Origin: Bemisia tabaci
Lineage: Eukaryota; Arthropoda; Insecta; Hemiptera; Aleyrodidae
Direction: 5' to 3'
DNA: 64,000 nucleotides
NCBI RefSeq assembly: GCF_918797505.1
Contig: NC_092798.1
Span: forward strand, 10,925,501-10,989,500
The stretch's first letter is position 1. Each line of letters begins with the position of its first letter. The notes below the pieces were generated by a model that worked only from the letters and a program-made list of their open reading frames with translations, searched no databases and was not told where the DNA came from. Positions 32,304 through 44,231 of the stretch are shown here, one piece after another. Both the position numbers and the translations under genes were made by a program.

Positions 32304-33529
32304 TACCGTAATCCGGATCCCGCATTTTTTGATCCCCTTGATGATCGAGTGTTATTAAAATACACCTGGACTCTTCATACATTCGGTCGAAAAAAACTAT
32401 TTTAAGACTTTCACCGTGAAAAATTCTCACGGTCACATGATCGCATATTCTTGATGAAACTACAGGCACAACGACAGGCAACAAAGCATCGAGCGTATGC
32501 TTTTTATGCACAAAACAGCTTAAATAGCGGCGTGTGTAACGACCGTTCATCATATCCCAACTTCCGGTGGTGGAGTAATGAGCGAGTGGAATTCGAGTAA
32601 AGCGGGTTGCGTCGTTCTGTGGATACCCGGCGTCATTGCAGTGCCGAAATCATCGTTGCCAAACTTCCATAAATCACCGCATAAAATGCATTTTAAGGAG
32701 ATAATTAGCGCACGATCAGGCAACACAGCTCGCGAATTCCCAGACCGGAATGAACCACAGTCAAATTGAACACATTAATGTTAAAACGAACTTTGTGCAA
32801 CAGAATTAAATCAGAAGGAGCTATGTGCATAGGAATTGTATGCTTCGTAGCGCATTTTTGTTTAATTCATTTGGACATGGTTCATTTTAGCCGGAATACG
32901 GCCAATTGTTGATGGTGGCAGCTCTTGAGGCCAATAGCATTGACCTACTGCCCTTTGCCGGCACTTATTTCCCTGTTCGCCGCAGAATGCAAATTGCGCG
33001 GATGAAACGGAATAAGGGCTGGTGTGGCGGGTTTCGGGGCGGGAAACGCCGATTTTAAACAGCTGACGTCACATTCCAGGTACGAGTTCTTTTTCAGTCG
33101 ATTATCATGGAACTCACCGGATGCCGCTGATGTCTCAAATGATGGTAATCAGAATGACGTAGCGACCTTTAGTTCCTTCCTAGGGTTCTCTGAAGAACCG
33201 CCCATAAAAATATGACGTCAGATACATTTCCCGGTTTTTGACCCATACCTCTAGGCAAATAGAGTCCCCCTCCCCCTCCTACTCTTCATATTCCATCCCT
33301 TCCTTCCTTCCTTATCTGACGTCATTTTTGAACGGTCCCTAATTAGTTTTCTCTTATGTAACCCCCTAATGAGTTTCTCATTCTAAAATCCAATTTTAGA
33401 CATTCGTATGCATGTTGCTAACAATAAGTGCTTTTGTTGATACATGCACAGAATGCTCAAATGAGGAAACGATAAAGTAAAAAAATTGAGAAATAAATGC
33501 TAGTTTAAAACTGCCGACAATAGAATGAT
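32304..33529. other. No recognisable gene
   Basis: Unique-looking sequence with no convincing open frame or splice-bounded exon. Confidence 0.45.
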
Positions 33530-33750
33530 AATTGCGACATAAATTGATATATTCATGATTTCAAGTAAAACTAATCTTATAATGCATATTCTATGAAAAA
33601 CTAGCTCCAAATTCCTATATTTAAGCATCAAAAAGTCAGTTTGCACTGTCTTTCCGCCATAAGGATCCACGTAATTTCGAAACTTCAGACGCGTACTTCT
33701 CGAGATAGCAAAAACTGCACTTATGCGCATTGTCCTCCAACTCCCTTATT
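33530..33750. mobile_element. MITE, 'GGACAAGGCGCA' family, left end decayed
   Basis: The body (AAAAAGTCAGTTTGCACTGT, CCGCCATAAGGATCCACG) and right end GCACTTATGCGCATTGTCCT match the copy at 4755; the left end is not readable. Confidence 0.75.
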
Positions 33751-33963
33751 TAGGAGACACAGAATCAACACCACGGCAGAATAGTTGCTGTACACACAAG
33801 TTTCTTTCGCCTTCAACTTTCGATGTAGGCCAGAGAATATCCACCTTCCGAGAATCCTTGCCTCTCGTCAGGCAAACCTCGTTACCATTAACGCGTCACG
33901 ACCACCAATCACGACCGTCATTGCCGATTCTCAAGAGCTTGAAACACTGCTTTTCCACCTATT

Positions 33964-34450
33964 CTGCCGTGATAGCGAAGAGAGCAGTAATTGCACACGG
34001 AGAAAAAAACCTCGTGCGTGGGACCCGAAGTTTAGGTCATATGGATCTCTTAAGTTTTCGGATTGAGCATCTGAACAATTAAGGTCTAGCTGCCGAAGTT
34101 CAGGTCAGACATCTGAAACTTCGGTTCTTACATCCGAAGTACTTCAGTTCTTACATCTGAAGTACTTAAGATGTGAGAACCGCAGTTTTTCGGATGTGAA
34201 AACCGGAGTACTTCAGATGTTAGAACTGAAGTTTCAGATGTGTGATCCGAACCTCGACAGCTAGACCTTAATTAAGTGTTCAGATGCTCAATCTGAAAAC
34301 TTCAGAGATCCATATGACCTTAACTTCGGGTCCCACGTACGAGGTTTCTTTCTCCGTGCAAGCTAGGATGAACCTCGAGACGCATAAAAGCATGTGCTAA
34401 CCATGGCTCATATAGAAATGCACTTACTGCTCTCTTCGCTATCATGGCAG
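33964..34450. mobile_element. MITE with CTGCCGTGATAGCGAAGAGA ends, interrupted
   Basis: Left end GATAGCGAAGAGAGCAGTAA pairs with TTACTGCTCTCTTCGCTATC on the right. The element at 33996-34358 is inserted just inside the left end. A relative lies at 35716-36295. Confidence 0.82.
33996..34358. mobile_element. Nested palindromic MITE with CACGGAGAAA ends
   Basis: CACGGAGAAA/TTTCTCCGTG, CGTGGGACCCGAAGTTTAGG and GTCATATGGATCTCT are mirrored at the right end. The whole 363 bp is a long hairpin with many ACTTCAG/CTGAAGT steps in its centre. Confidence 0.85.
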
Positions 34451-34982
34451 TATTGCCTCTTGGCTTAAATACGAGAGCGACAACAAGTATCGACGAAACG
34501 TAACCGATACCTCGACTTTTGTTTACCTCCGCCGAGGATCGAGCTCAAATCTTGAAGGTGCCGCGTCGGGTTCGGGTCGACGAGGACCGCGCCTCGTCTT
34601 TTTCGAGGGTAAATAGGTGAACTCTCGCGAGCGGAGCGTGGGGTGATGTTATTACGACCCTTGAGTGGGTGCAAATTGGAAAAGCTAATTTTCTAGGTTA
34701 TCGAGTAATCCATTATCTCCACTTTGCGCCCCCGCCGCCCGCCCGGCCCCCGTCAAGATGTAAACAAGCTACCCGCCGTGCATCAAATACACCCCTGCGA
34801 CGAATCTTAAAAGCGGGGGCGGCATTCCGCCACTCTCAGCCCGTGCCCGCCTCGGCACCCTGTCAATAGAGGATTTTGACGCGGGGGTTTGAATGATGCC
34901 ACGAGACGAGTTCGACAGTAACGTCATCCGAGGAACGCCACCTCAAGACACTATGTCCTCTAACAGCAATATACACACCAGC

Positions 34983-35443
34983 GGACTGATTATTGAAATT
35001 GATGGACAAAGCTATAGACAAAGAAGACAAAAGAGATTTGGAGCGCACTGGTAAAAAAACCCTCTTGGTTCAAGAGTGCAGTTTCTTGTCGCCGGATTTA
35101 AGAGTCTGGACTCTTGTTTCAATGCAAAATCCGCTTGAAACAAGAGTTCAAGACTCTTAAATCCTGCGACAAGAAACTGCACTCTCAAGTCAATACAATG
35201 CGGCATTGGTCCAAGAGGTTTTTTTTACCAGTGCGATCCTATTGGTGGAAGCGGGTGGTTGCAATGGACAAAGGAGGTAGGCAATAGACTAACTAACGGC
35301 AACCCACGAAAGACCATATAGTTAGTCCATCATTTTCTCCCTTAGTCTATAGGACTCACCCATTTCAACCAATAGGATAGCTCCAAACTCCCCATGTCTT
35401 CTTTGTCTAAAGCTTTGTCTATAAATTTCAATAATCGGCCCGC
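34983..35443. mobile_element. MITE 'TGATTATTGAAATTGATGGA' family, interrupted
   Basis: Ends CTGATTATTGAAATTGATGG and CTATAAATTTCAATAATCGG are inverted. A CACTGG-type element (35046-35233) splits it. Related copies follow at 35449 and 38243. Confidence 0.82.
35046..35233. mobile_element. CACTGG-type MITE nested at 35 kb
   Basis: Ends CACTGGTAAAAAAACC and GGTTTTTTTTACCAGTG. The intact neighbour copy at 35449 shows the empty site GGAGCGATCC, so the insertion duplicated only CG (35044-35045 and 35234-35235). Confidence 0.82.
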
Positions 35444-35448
35444 TGCGG

Positions 35449-35697
35449 ACTGATTATTGAAATTGATGGACAAAGCTATAGACAAAAACGACACAGGGAT
35501 TAAGGAGCGATCCGCATTGGTTGAAGTGGGTGGTTCGTGTACACTAAGGGAGAACATGATTGACTGACTACGGGGTCTTTCGTGGGTTGCCTTCAGTTAG
35601 TCTATTACCTACCTCTTTTGTCCATATTGTAACCTCCCGCTTCCACCGATAAGATTTTTCCATACCTCTTTGTCTATCAATTTCAAAAGTCAGCCCG
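35449..35697. mobile_element. MITE 'TGATTATTGAAATTGATGGA' family, uninterrupted
   Basis: Lies directly after the interrupted copy in the same orientation, so the two form a tandem pair sharing the GGGTGGTT and GGCAACCCACGAAAGA body. Confidence 0.82.
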
Positions 35698-35715
35698 CAG
35701 GCACAATGAACGACA

Positions 35716-36295
35716 CTGCCGTGAGAGCGAAAAGAGCAGTAAGCGTCTAATTTTCGAAATTGAGTTTCCTTCAAAATTCGTCTAAACTCTTTACGATGAA
35801 ATCACTGAAATTGCTAAAACAACGAAATTCATCTTAATTGTATCAAAACGAGACATATGAAAAAGCCGTAAGTGCGCAAAAAATGACGCAGTTTTAGGCA
35901 AGACAGCAGTAAGTGACAAGATTCCTCCTGAGATCCAATGAAAACAGTGCTTCCAAGTAAAGTGCCGCCCTCTTCTGCGAATTTCTAACCTGAGAATGCG
36001 TTTGTTGTGTGCAACCACGCAAAGTATGCAGAAGATGGCAGTTATGACTGTCTTGCCTAACAATAACCTAGCATGAAAATGAAGAGTACCCTTTTTATGT
36101 AATTGAAATAAAATCAGTCGATTTTTAATCCTCCAAACGATTTCTAGAAGTCTTCCGGACGATTAGTGGCACTATTTGACAAAGCAAGGAGGTTGCTTTC
36201 AATTAAATTTTCCGGTCAGAAGCTTCTGAGCCCGTTTTCTCAAAACATCATTTTTGCACTTACTGCTCTCTCCGCTATCACGGCGGAAAAGTTCT
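35716..36295. mobile_element. MITE with CTGCCGTGAGAGCGAAAAGA ends
   Basis: Pairs with GCTCTCTCCGCTATCACGGCG at the right. Internal partial repeats AGACAGCAGTAAGTGACAAG suggest further rearrangement. Confidence 0.65.
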
Positions 36296-36316
36296 GTCAT
36301 TTTCCGGAATTAATTC

Positions 36317-36838
36317 CGACTTTCGGAACTTTTCAACTGATTGAAACTTTTTCCGGAATCTTTGTAATTCCCGGAAATTTTACCTATTTTCGAAATTGTT
36401 TGGCATTTCCTCGAAATTTCTCTTCAGCAAAATCCACGAATTTTCTCATCACACAACTACACAGCGTAGTCAAAGTAATTTCATCAGAAAAATCCGCCGA
36501 GGTAATTTTGACGAAAAAAATTAGAGCGGAAATTAGTATGTTCAACAAAACATTGCTGTAGTTACTTACTCAAGAATCGGTGTGCAAGCAGTAATTTATA
36601 CATTTCGATCAAAATAAAAGCACTGCCAAAAAGCATATTCAGCAAAAATGACGCGTTTCTAATACTTTCAATCAGCAGACGCCGAGAATTCAAATTATCA
36701 CGGTCAATAGATGGTGCACCAACGCGTGCTCGCAGCGCACCTTATGTAGCGCCTTCAACCTCGTAGAAATACTTCAAACGCTACACCATTGCACCCACGC
36801 TTTGCCGTGCATATTGCCTATACTGCACCTGCCCGAGT
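36317..36838 (+). repeat. Copy of the ~520-bp dispersed core
   Basis: Runs TTTCGGAACTTTTCAACTGA to CTGCACCTGCCCGAGTG in the same orientation as the copies at 29970 and 43459. Unlike those it lacks CACTGG-type ends. The ~130-residue open frame across it is not a gene. Confidence 0.8.
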
Positions 36839-36845
36839 GAAAAGG

Positions 36846-36936
36846 AGCTATATCCATAGTGACATGAGCTCTGTTATGCATGTATTCTTATGGATATGAA
36901 GGTTTGTATCGGAATGGATACAGTTACTTTTTATCT
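36846..36936. repeat. Small palindromic repeat (GACATGAGCTCTGTTATG)
   Basis: Shares the central motif of the 54317 palindrome (GTGAGCCCTGTTATG.ATATTC); ends decayed. Confidence 0.5.
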
Positions 36937-36953
36937 AAATACGTCCAATTATT

Positions 36954-37206
36954 CTGCCGTTCTATGGAAGAACGTCGTGCGGACATTCAAAAATTGCCAA
37001 ATTTTCTCCGATATAATTTTCATTTTTGAGGGAAGTTATTAACATTTGTCCTTGAAATTTTCAGACACTTCCGATCAAATTACGAACAAAAGTATCTGAA
37101 AAATCGGGAAAAACAAATTCACAACTTTTCCTGAAAATTAAAGATGTGTTAAAGGAAATTCGGCGACGCCGTGAAGGATTATACGGAGTTTTTCTTAGGA
37201 CGGCAG
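36954..37206. mobile_element. MITE, 'GAACGCCGTATGA' family
   Basis: CTGCCGTTCTATGGAAGAAC at the left and TTTTTCTTAGGACGGCAG at the right, with AAATTGCCAAATTTTCTCCG inside. Confidence 0.75.
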
Positions 37207-38242
37207 TAACTGCTCTCGGCACTTTTGTCTCAAGCGTCACCGTAACCGCCTCGTAAACGGAGCCACCTTTCGACTGAAGTTCCTCCAGCGTGGCTTTTTA
37301 ACAAGAATCGCAGAATGAAAACGGGAAACTTCCCCATTGTTCATCGGCGACGAGAGAGTGTGCATCGTAATTTTCTGAAAATCCCGGCCCCGGCCCCGCC
37401 AAGCCGATCCCGCCACCGCCGCACAGTAGATCAAGTCAACGAAAGAGGTTGGACAAAATTTTGAAACCTTAAAAGCTCATAAATCTCTTTATACAAAACT
37501 TTGAGGCTTTAGAAGTGGTTCCATTGGTATCCTTGTGAAATTTTCTTCTAGAAACACCCTTCATAATTGAATCAGTGAGAACGAAAAATCACCAACTCGC
37601 AAAAACGAAAATAATCAAGACACACAAAACTGCGCGGTAGGCGAAGAAGTTAGTCAAAGAAAAAAATTTTTGGTGCCGAAAGACAAATACTTAAAAGTCC
37701 AAGTTGTAACAGATGCGCTAACTTCAATGACCTCCAGGAAAATTGAGCATTTTTGGGTTACCGAGTTGGTGTGTTTTCGTTCTCCCTGATTCAAATTAAA
37801 AAGTGACGAAGTGAACATAAAAATATGCATTGGTCAAAATTTTCATGTCCGACCTCTCTGATTGACTGGATCCTCTGTGCGCCGCCCGCCGCCCTGGCCG
37901 TGCAAAGTTTTTCAAGGGTGTTAACTCGGCGCTGATAAGTGTCCGGACGCCGCCGGGAACTTCGTGACGTTTTGAATGGGTGTTTCCGGGAATCACCGAG
38001 CGAGAAACGGATGCTCAGGAATCGTCACGAGATCTCCCATGTCGCTCTCAGGAGGAACGTCCTACATCCATCTGAACCTGAACGTTGCCTACTGATAAAA
38101 GATGCATTTTTATGGGGATGGATAGAGTGCTTATATAGGGAGAGTACGGAGTACGGACAAGGTGGTAATTTTGAGGTTAGGCCATGGAGCTTTCAAATAG
38201 CCGAGCGAAGAAGTATCTTACTGCATTAAAAGAACTCGCAGT
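37207..38242. other. No recognisable gene
   Basis: A GC-rich patch at 37380-37430 and 37870-37990 is present, but I see no supported exon. Confidence 0.4.
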
Positions 38243-38496
38243 GAGCTGATCATTGAAATTGATGGACAAAGCCATAGACAAAGAAGACAAGGATACAATG
38301 GATCGATTCTATTGGTGGAAGCGGGTGGTTGCAATGGTCAAAGGAAAAGAATAATAAACTCACTGACGGCAACCCACGAGAGATTCCTTAGTTCGTCCAT
38401 TATTTCCCCCTTTAGTCTATGACAGCCACCCGTTTCAACCAATAGAATCACTCCACTTTACCTTCTTCTTTGTCTATCAATTTCAATAATCAGCCC
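38243..38496. mobile_element. MITE 'TGATTATTGAAATTGATGGA' family
   Basis: Ends GAGCTGATCATTGAAATTGA and TCAATTTCAATAATCAGCCC; same body as the pair at 35 kb. Confidence 0.85.
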
Positions 38497-39424
38497 ACCG
38501 AGCATATTTAGTAAGTCCAAAAATGGCTACCTATATAATTGACTTACTGATACCACATCATAGATGACAACAAAAAAAAAAGTCCCAAAATTTTCAATTT
38601 TGCTGATAATTATACGTAACTTCGAGAAAATTTTATTTTTGAAAATGCAGACTTATGCTCAATATTAAGCTAAGGCCCGAACATTTTATATCGAATTGTT
38701 CGCGCATTTTTACCCCTGAGTATTGCTGTGGAACATATTAGTGATATCATGCGGACGTTAAACGCAACTACTCTACTTTTGGTGATGTTTAGCTCTTTTT
38801 CAGCATATCTTCCATTGTGCTTAGAACGTTTTATCATGTTGAGCTCTTTTTTTGGAGCTTAGCCCATTATTGACTTTAAATCTACAACAATCAATTTTTT
38901 CTAAAGAAATTTGGCAATATGCGCTCCTACGGCATTTTTCTCGCACGGCGGCAATATAATCAGCGTGGGGTTTTCAAGTATCGTCGCTTCGCTGACATAA
39001 AAACTTAAGTCACATTTCCTAGAGATCTTGGAGGCACATATTTTTGCAGACGTTGGGGCTCATCTCAGGGTGCAGTTACTTCCTTACATCACGCTCCCGA
39101 AAGATCAACCGATGCACTCAACAATCCTTTTAGAAACCACGTATCTCCGCATTGAAAATCTCGCACAGATACGTGTTTGTTGCTAAGTCGGAATCACGAA
39201 TGAAACTATCAACAAGGCTGCTGTATTGACCGTGGCTCGATGGGGTGTAAATGAATAAAACATGCGAAAAACACGCAAGTCGGAAAACCGATAAACCACA
39301 ATGGTCATCATAAATAACAGACGCCAGGGCTCATACGATGTTTGGACTTATGCTCTTTCGGCGTGTTTCGATTCAAATACGTGACGGCGGGGTTCGGACA
39401 AAGGCTCGGGGAAACTAAAGGAAA

Positions 39425-39579
39425 CAGTGGCGTGGCGTGAGCGATCGATTATCGATATTTTCCCATTTGAAGCTATAGTAAAGAATCGATTATTTAGGTG
39501 TTCCTTGTCTATCGATTCTTTACCATACGCGTTTAAATGGCAGATCGATCGATAAATCGCAAAGCACGCCGCGCCACTG
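39425..39579. mobile_element. hAT-type MITE with perfect 8-bp duplication
   Basis: CAGTGGCGTGGCG and CGCCGCGCCACTG ends are flanked by AAAGGAAA on both sides (39417-39424, 39580-39587). This copy lost the central GGTGTTCGC palindrome. Confidence 0.92.
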
Positions 39580-39830
39580 AAAGGAAATTGAATCCAAATC
39601 CGAGCTGAAAGTTGTGAATTTAATTTCCTCCCTGGATTTTGCCGGGCACCTTTTAAACCCCGCGATTAGAAGGCTCCTCGCGGGCCCACGGCATTGTTTA
39701 TTTATGCGCGCTCAGGGCTGGCGCTTGCGGCAGAGCTTTTCGACTGAAACTTTTTTGAGACTTAAGAGGTGCTTTGGTCGGTAGATTGCTTCCGTTTAAA
39801 GGTTGAATTTGGATCGACCTTTGAGAGCCA

Positions 39831-40350
39831 GGATGGAGTCGGATAAAGTGCACCTCCGGGTGGAAATTCAAATTGTTCAGTATTTACTACAAAGAAACCT
39901 CTTTGGAGGAAAAAAATTCGAATTTGAGTTTTTAATGCTAAACGTTTTCAATTACTTCCCAGAAAATCGGATTAAAGTTTTGATGTCGCAACTTTACTGT
40001 TGTTTTACTGTTTTTCAAAGTTCCTTACGGTCAGTTTATTTTTATTTAAGAATTTTTTTGTCATAATAATTTTTGGTAATTGATTTAAAGGGTGGAGTCC
40101 GACGAAGTGTGCCTTCAAATGAAAATTCAAATTGTTCAGTATTTACTACAAAGCAACCTTTTTGGAGTAAAAAAATTCGAATTTGAGTTTTTAATGCTAA
40201 ACGTCTTCAATTACTTCCCAGGAAATCGGATTAAAGTTTTGTTGTCGCAACTCTACTGTTGTTTTACTGTTTTTCAAAGTTCCTTGCGGTCAGTTTATTT
40301 TTATTTAAGAATATTTTTTGTCATAATAATTTTTGGTAATTAATTTGAAT
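39831..40350 (+). repeat. Tandem duplication of a 260-bp unit
   Basis: Two adjacent units share AAATTCAAATTGTTCAGTAT, TTCGAATTTGAGTTTTTAAT and TACTGTTGTTTTACTG almost unchanged. Both read open for about 80 codons, but no motif or splice site supports a gene. Confidence 0.85.
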
Positions 40351-41240
40351 GATATAGAGATGAACTCTTTAAATTAAATGTAAAATAAATCAATATTTAT
40401 ACATCATTATTATAATCTCTCTGATCCCCCATATTTATATTTTTGTTCACATTTCGTTGCAGAAGTTTCCATATCTTCTGTCTTGGGAACGTGTACACAA
40501 TTGAAAACTCCAGATATTGGTCGTTTTCGTATGAGCAATTTAATCATAGGTAGTAGTGCCAATAGATCACTTTTTAGTTTATTCTAAAGATGAGTTTTCT
40601 TGTCTGGACGATCGCACATAATTTTTTTAAAAATATGTTCATGAAAACCCACTCTCATACAGACTCAAATCACCAAGTTCTATTTTTCACTTCCGAAATA
40701 TCTCATAATACATGCAAAAAAACTGAAGAAAACAACAAACCCTTTTTTAAAATTCATCAGAAGTGTCAAGCAAACGTAAAAAACGCCGGCCAATAACTGT
40801 ACATACAACTATTTCGACCCCGAGGATCCGTTTTCGCTTATCCGTTCAAGTGAAGGCGAACCACGCTTAGAGAATCTCTGGGAATCACGTTCTGTGGCAG
40901 GAAATATTGTTTGCCTACAATTTTGCTCGATAGGTAGAAGCAGCTCCTATGTGCTAAAATAGTTACATTCTATGAAATTGAACCAAGAAGAAGAGAAGAG
41001 GATTTCGGCGCCCTCTTGAAGTTCAAGAACAGGTTACTTTTAACCTATTGGTCTCATTCCGGAGTTAAATGAGTTAATTACGTGCTACGGTATAGTTTTT
41101 TACGGTTGAAATTGAAATTTTAATACAATCAATTCATTGATCAAAGTATCTCAAAGAGCTACCAAACAGTTTTAGAGCAGTTTTAAATTAATTCTCTCGA
41201 TTGAAAAATGTAAGGCAAATTTCTGTAGAATTCACTGAAG

Positions 41241-41361
41241 GTCGCGCCTCTGGCGTAAGAGCGTATCTTAATTTCCACGTGAGCCCCGTAACACATATAA
41301 AGTCGTGCTTTCTGGGGCTCATGATGAAAGAGGGGTACGCCCTTTCATCAGAAGAGCGATG
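41241..41361. mobile_element. Small MITE 'TCGTCGCTCCTCTGACG' family
   Basis: GTCGCGCCTCTGGCGTAAGA pairs with TCATCAGAAGAGCGAT; central ACGTGAGCCCCGTAACA. Better copies at 58767 and 59624. Confidence 0.7.
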
Positions 41362-41390
41362 TTATGTCTGTTCATTTCAATAGGCGCCAC

Positions 41391-41492
41391 ATTTGAGGGG
41401 TTTGAAGGACAAGGCGCATAAGTGCAGTTTTTGAAAAAAATGAGATATCAATGAAATCAAGTCGGTAAAACTAGTCTCAATGAATATTCTGT
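41391..41492. mobile_element. MITE 'GGACAAGGCGCA' family, left end only
   Basis: ATTTGAGGGGTTTGAAGGAC through AAACTAGTCTCAATGAATAT, then the sequence changes into a TTCCTGAT-rich repeat (41500-41745). Confidence 0.75.
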
Positions 41493-42234
41493 TCTGTTCT
41501 TTTTTCATTCTTCTGTTCCTGATATTTTATAAAAAATTCCTAATTTTTTCATTTTGAAAATTCCTGATATTTTCCTAATTTTTCTCGTAAAAACTGTATT
41601 TATTGCATAAATGCATGCGGAAACTAAATTTTCTGACAAAAAGAGAAAAATTCCTGATAAAAAGTCCGATTTGTCCGATTTTCCTGATTTTTTCCTGATC
41701 GGCCAAAATTCCTGATATTTTCCAGTTTTTCCTGATGCTCGACACCCTGGATAAGGAAATAATGTTTCCGGCTCATTTTAGAACCTACACACATGCCATC
41801 AGTTTTCTTTTGCAGGTGGATGGAAGATTCGGAGAGAGCAGTTCTCCGTTGCAAGATGCGATCTGATAAGGTTCGTTAAAATGAAAGAGCGAGTGAAAGG
41901 CTGACGGACTCGAAGGCAAAGGTAGCAAATTGAATAAGAGACTCTTGCTGTTATCTTAACATCGACGGCGGCCGTTAACGAACACTTACTACGAGCTTGG
42001 CACGGCTGATACACTATTAACAACGCGGAAGGGTTGTCTACAGCCGGTTAGAAGTGGAACTTTCGAACATTAAAACTCGGTTTGATCCGGAAAGTGGTCA
42101 AGTGGACTTACTAAAACAAACGGAAAGAGCGAGAAAATATTTATGCATCCGAACCACCTCGAACAACGGTCACGCGATTTTCAGCATTGAAATTCGAATT
42201 CCCTTGGGTGGGAAAAACAAAAGGATGTGTTTCA

Positions 42235-42332
42235 ATCGGAAGGAACTATCTTCATCGCGATATGGGCTCTATCACGCATGGTATCGCATGGGTCTCAGGG
42301 TCCAAGTCGCGACAGAGATAGTTCCTTCCGAT
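42235..42332. repeat. Palindrome ATCGGAAGGAACTATCT
   Basis: 17-bp perfect inverted ends (ATCGGAAGGAACTATCT) about 65 bp apart; the centre resembles the 54317 element (GCATGGGTCTCAGGG). Confidence 0.75.
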
Positions 42333-42939
42333 TTAAATACGCCCAGTGGCACTCTGCAACGATAATAAAAGCAAACCGCAGCGGGAAAAGCTTCATACCG
42401 ATTGCAATTCTTCGGAAAGGTAGACAGCGACAAAGATGGGATGAACAGCTGAATCGATGGGAACAGCTCGATGGCTAGATGCGAAAAAACACATTTCTCA
42501 ACTGCAATATTTGCATACCTCCTTTTATATTTCATTTTCTTATCAAACTAGTTATCAAAAGAATTTTTGACACCTATCAAAATAATTCTCGTAATTCTGT
42601 GTCATTTTTCTAGAACGAGTGAAGACAATTCACAGAAATTTCAAAGAAATGTTTCCGATACTTTTCCTTCGAAAAAATAAAACATAATCGGAGGTTATGA
42701 CATGTTTGAAACGCTGCAATGAGAAAACGCCTTTTGTCTCTTCAGTCTTTGATGCAAAATTGAAGAAAATGCATCTAAATACTGCATTATTTCAATAGAA
42801 AAGCATGAAGTATGTGCACCGGATGCGCTGGTGTAAATCATTCAACACTCTTAAGGCTTTTAGGGATGCTGGATTCTTTTCGATAATTTTTTTCACGCAA
42901 CTTCCTCTGTAGATAATGATCTCATTAAAGAGAGGTCAT

Positions 42940-43161
42940 AGGCGGATTTAGACACCTCGAACAGGGCGTAAGGGGGATCCGAGATTTCCCCCAGAAAATT
43001 ATTGAATTTTTGAAGCATCTAATATGCAGTTTGAGTCAATTTCGTCATTAATAATTACCGAATGTGAGAGTCTTTCCTTCTTTTTCCTTTCTTTCGGACG
43101 AACGGGGGGGAGGTGGAAGAGGGGGAGGGGGTGTACACCCCTCACCCTCAGATCCGCCTAC
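42940..43161. mobile_element. Short TIR element with TAGGCGGATTTAGA ends
   Basis: TAGGCGGATTTAGA pairs with CAGATCCGCCTA; purine-rich G tracts occur near the right end. Confidence 0.6.
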
Positions 43162-43236
43162 GAGAAAGGTAACCTTCCTGTTTTTGACTCGACACAATAC
43201 AACAGTATCAAATCATATTGTGAATTGTTATGTGTA

Positions 43237-43458
43237 CACTGGAAAAAAAAACACATTGGATATAGTGTCCAGACTCTTGAAAACATTGACAAGAAAAAGG
43301 ACTCTTGATTCAATCAGATTTAAGCTTTCATCAAAAGGAAATCCGCTCAAATTAAGAGGCTTGGTTCTTGATTTAAGCTTAAATCTGATTGAATCAGGAG
43401 TATTTTTTCTTGTCGATGTTTTTGAGAGTCTGGACTCTAGATCCAATGTGTTTTTTTA
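43237..43458. mobile_element. CACTGG MITE, left of a composite structure
   Basis: Starts CACTGGAAAAAAAAACACAT; the right end stops at GTGTTTTTTTAC without CCAGTG and runs directly into the dispersed core. Confidence 0.85.
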
Positions 43459-43922
43459 CGAATTTTCTCATCACACGACTACACACCGTAGTCGGAGTAA
43501 TTTCATCAGAAATCCGCAGCCGAGCTAATTTTGACGAAAAAAATTAGAGCGGTCTAGGTATGTTCAACAAAACATTGCCGTAGTAACTTACTCAAGAATC
43601 GGTGTGCAAGCAGTAAATTTTACATTTTGATTACATAAAAGCACTGACAAAAAGCGTTTTTAGCAAAGAGGACGCATTTCTAATAATTTCAATCAGCAGA
43701 CGCCGAGAGTTCAAATTATCGCGGTCAATAGAAGGTGCACCCACCCACCCACGCGAGCGCGTACCCGATGTAGCGCCTTCGACATCGTGTAAATACTTCA
43801 AACGCTACACCATTGCACCTAATACGTTTCGCCGTGCATATTGCCCATACTGCGCCTGCCCGAGTATAGGTATACCCTGTTGTGAGGTGAAAACCGCGGT
43901 CCGCCCGCGAGTCCCGCGACCC
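43459..43922 (+). repeat. Copy of the dispersed core between two CACTGG MITEs
   Basis: GAATTTTCTCATCACACGAC to CCCGCGACCCA, same order as at 30086 and 36432, with MITEs on both sides. Confidence 0.85.
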
Positions 43923-43923
43923 A

Positions 43924-44165
43924 CACTGGAAAAAAAAACACATTGGATCTTGAGTCCAGACTTTTAAAAACATCGACAAGAAAAAATACTCTTGATTCAA
44001 TCAGATTTAAGCTTAAATCAAAAGGAAATCCGCTCAAATGAAGAGGCTTGGTTCTTGATTTGAGCTTAAATCTGATTGAATCAGGAGTATTTTTTCTCGT
44101 CGATGTTTTTAAGAGTCTGGACTCTAGATCTAATGTATTTTTTTTTCTTTTTTTTTTTTCCAGTG
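43924..44165. mobile_element. CACTGG MITE, right of the composite structure
   Basis: Complete copy, CACTGGAAAAAAAAACACAT to TTTTTTTTTCCAGTG. It ends 66 bp from the donor of the minus-strand exon at 44232. Confidence 0.9.
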
Positions 44166-44231
44166 TATCGTGCGCAACATAACCCTCAAAATAAGAGGTA
44201 CGAAACTAGAAATAGAAATAATTCTACTTAC

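Noticed and set aside
33701..34082. 119-codon open frame
   Set aside because: Crosses the end of one MITE and the left arms of two nested MITEs; cannot be a conserved gene.
36166..36561. 131-codon open frame
   Set aside because: Lies in the dispersed core repeat, whose other copies carry stops and indels in this frame.
39803..40343. Two similar ~85-codon frames in tandem
   Set aside because: Explained by the 260-bp duplication; no known domain and no exon borders.
42054..42478. Overlapping 80-100 codon frames
   Set aside because: They run across a palindromic repeat and show no protein family features.
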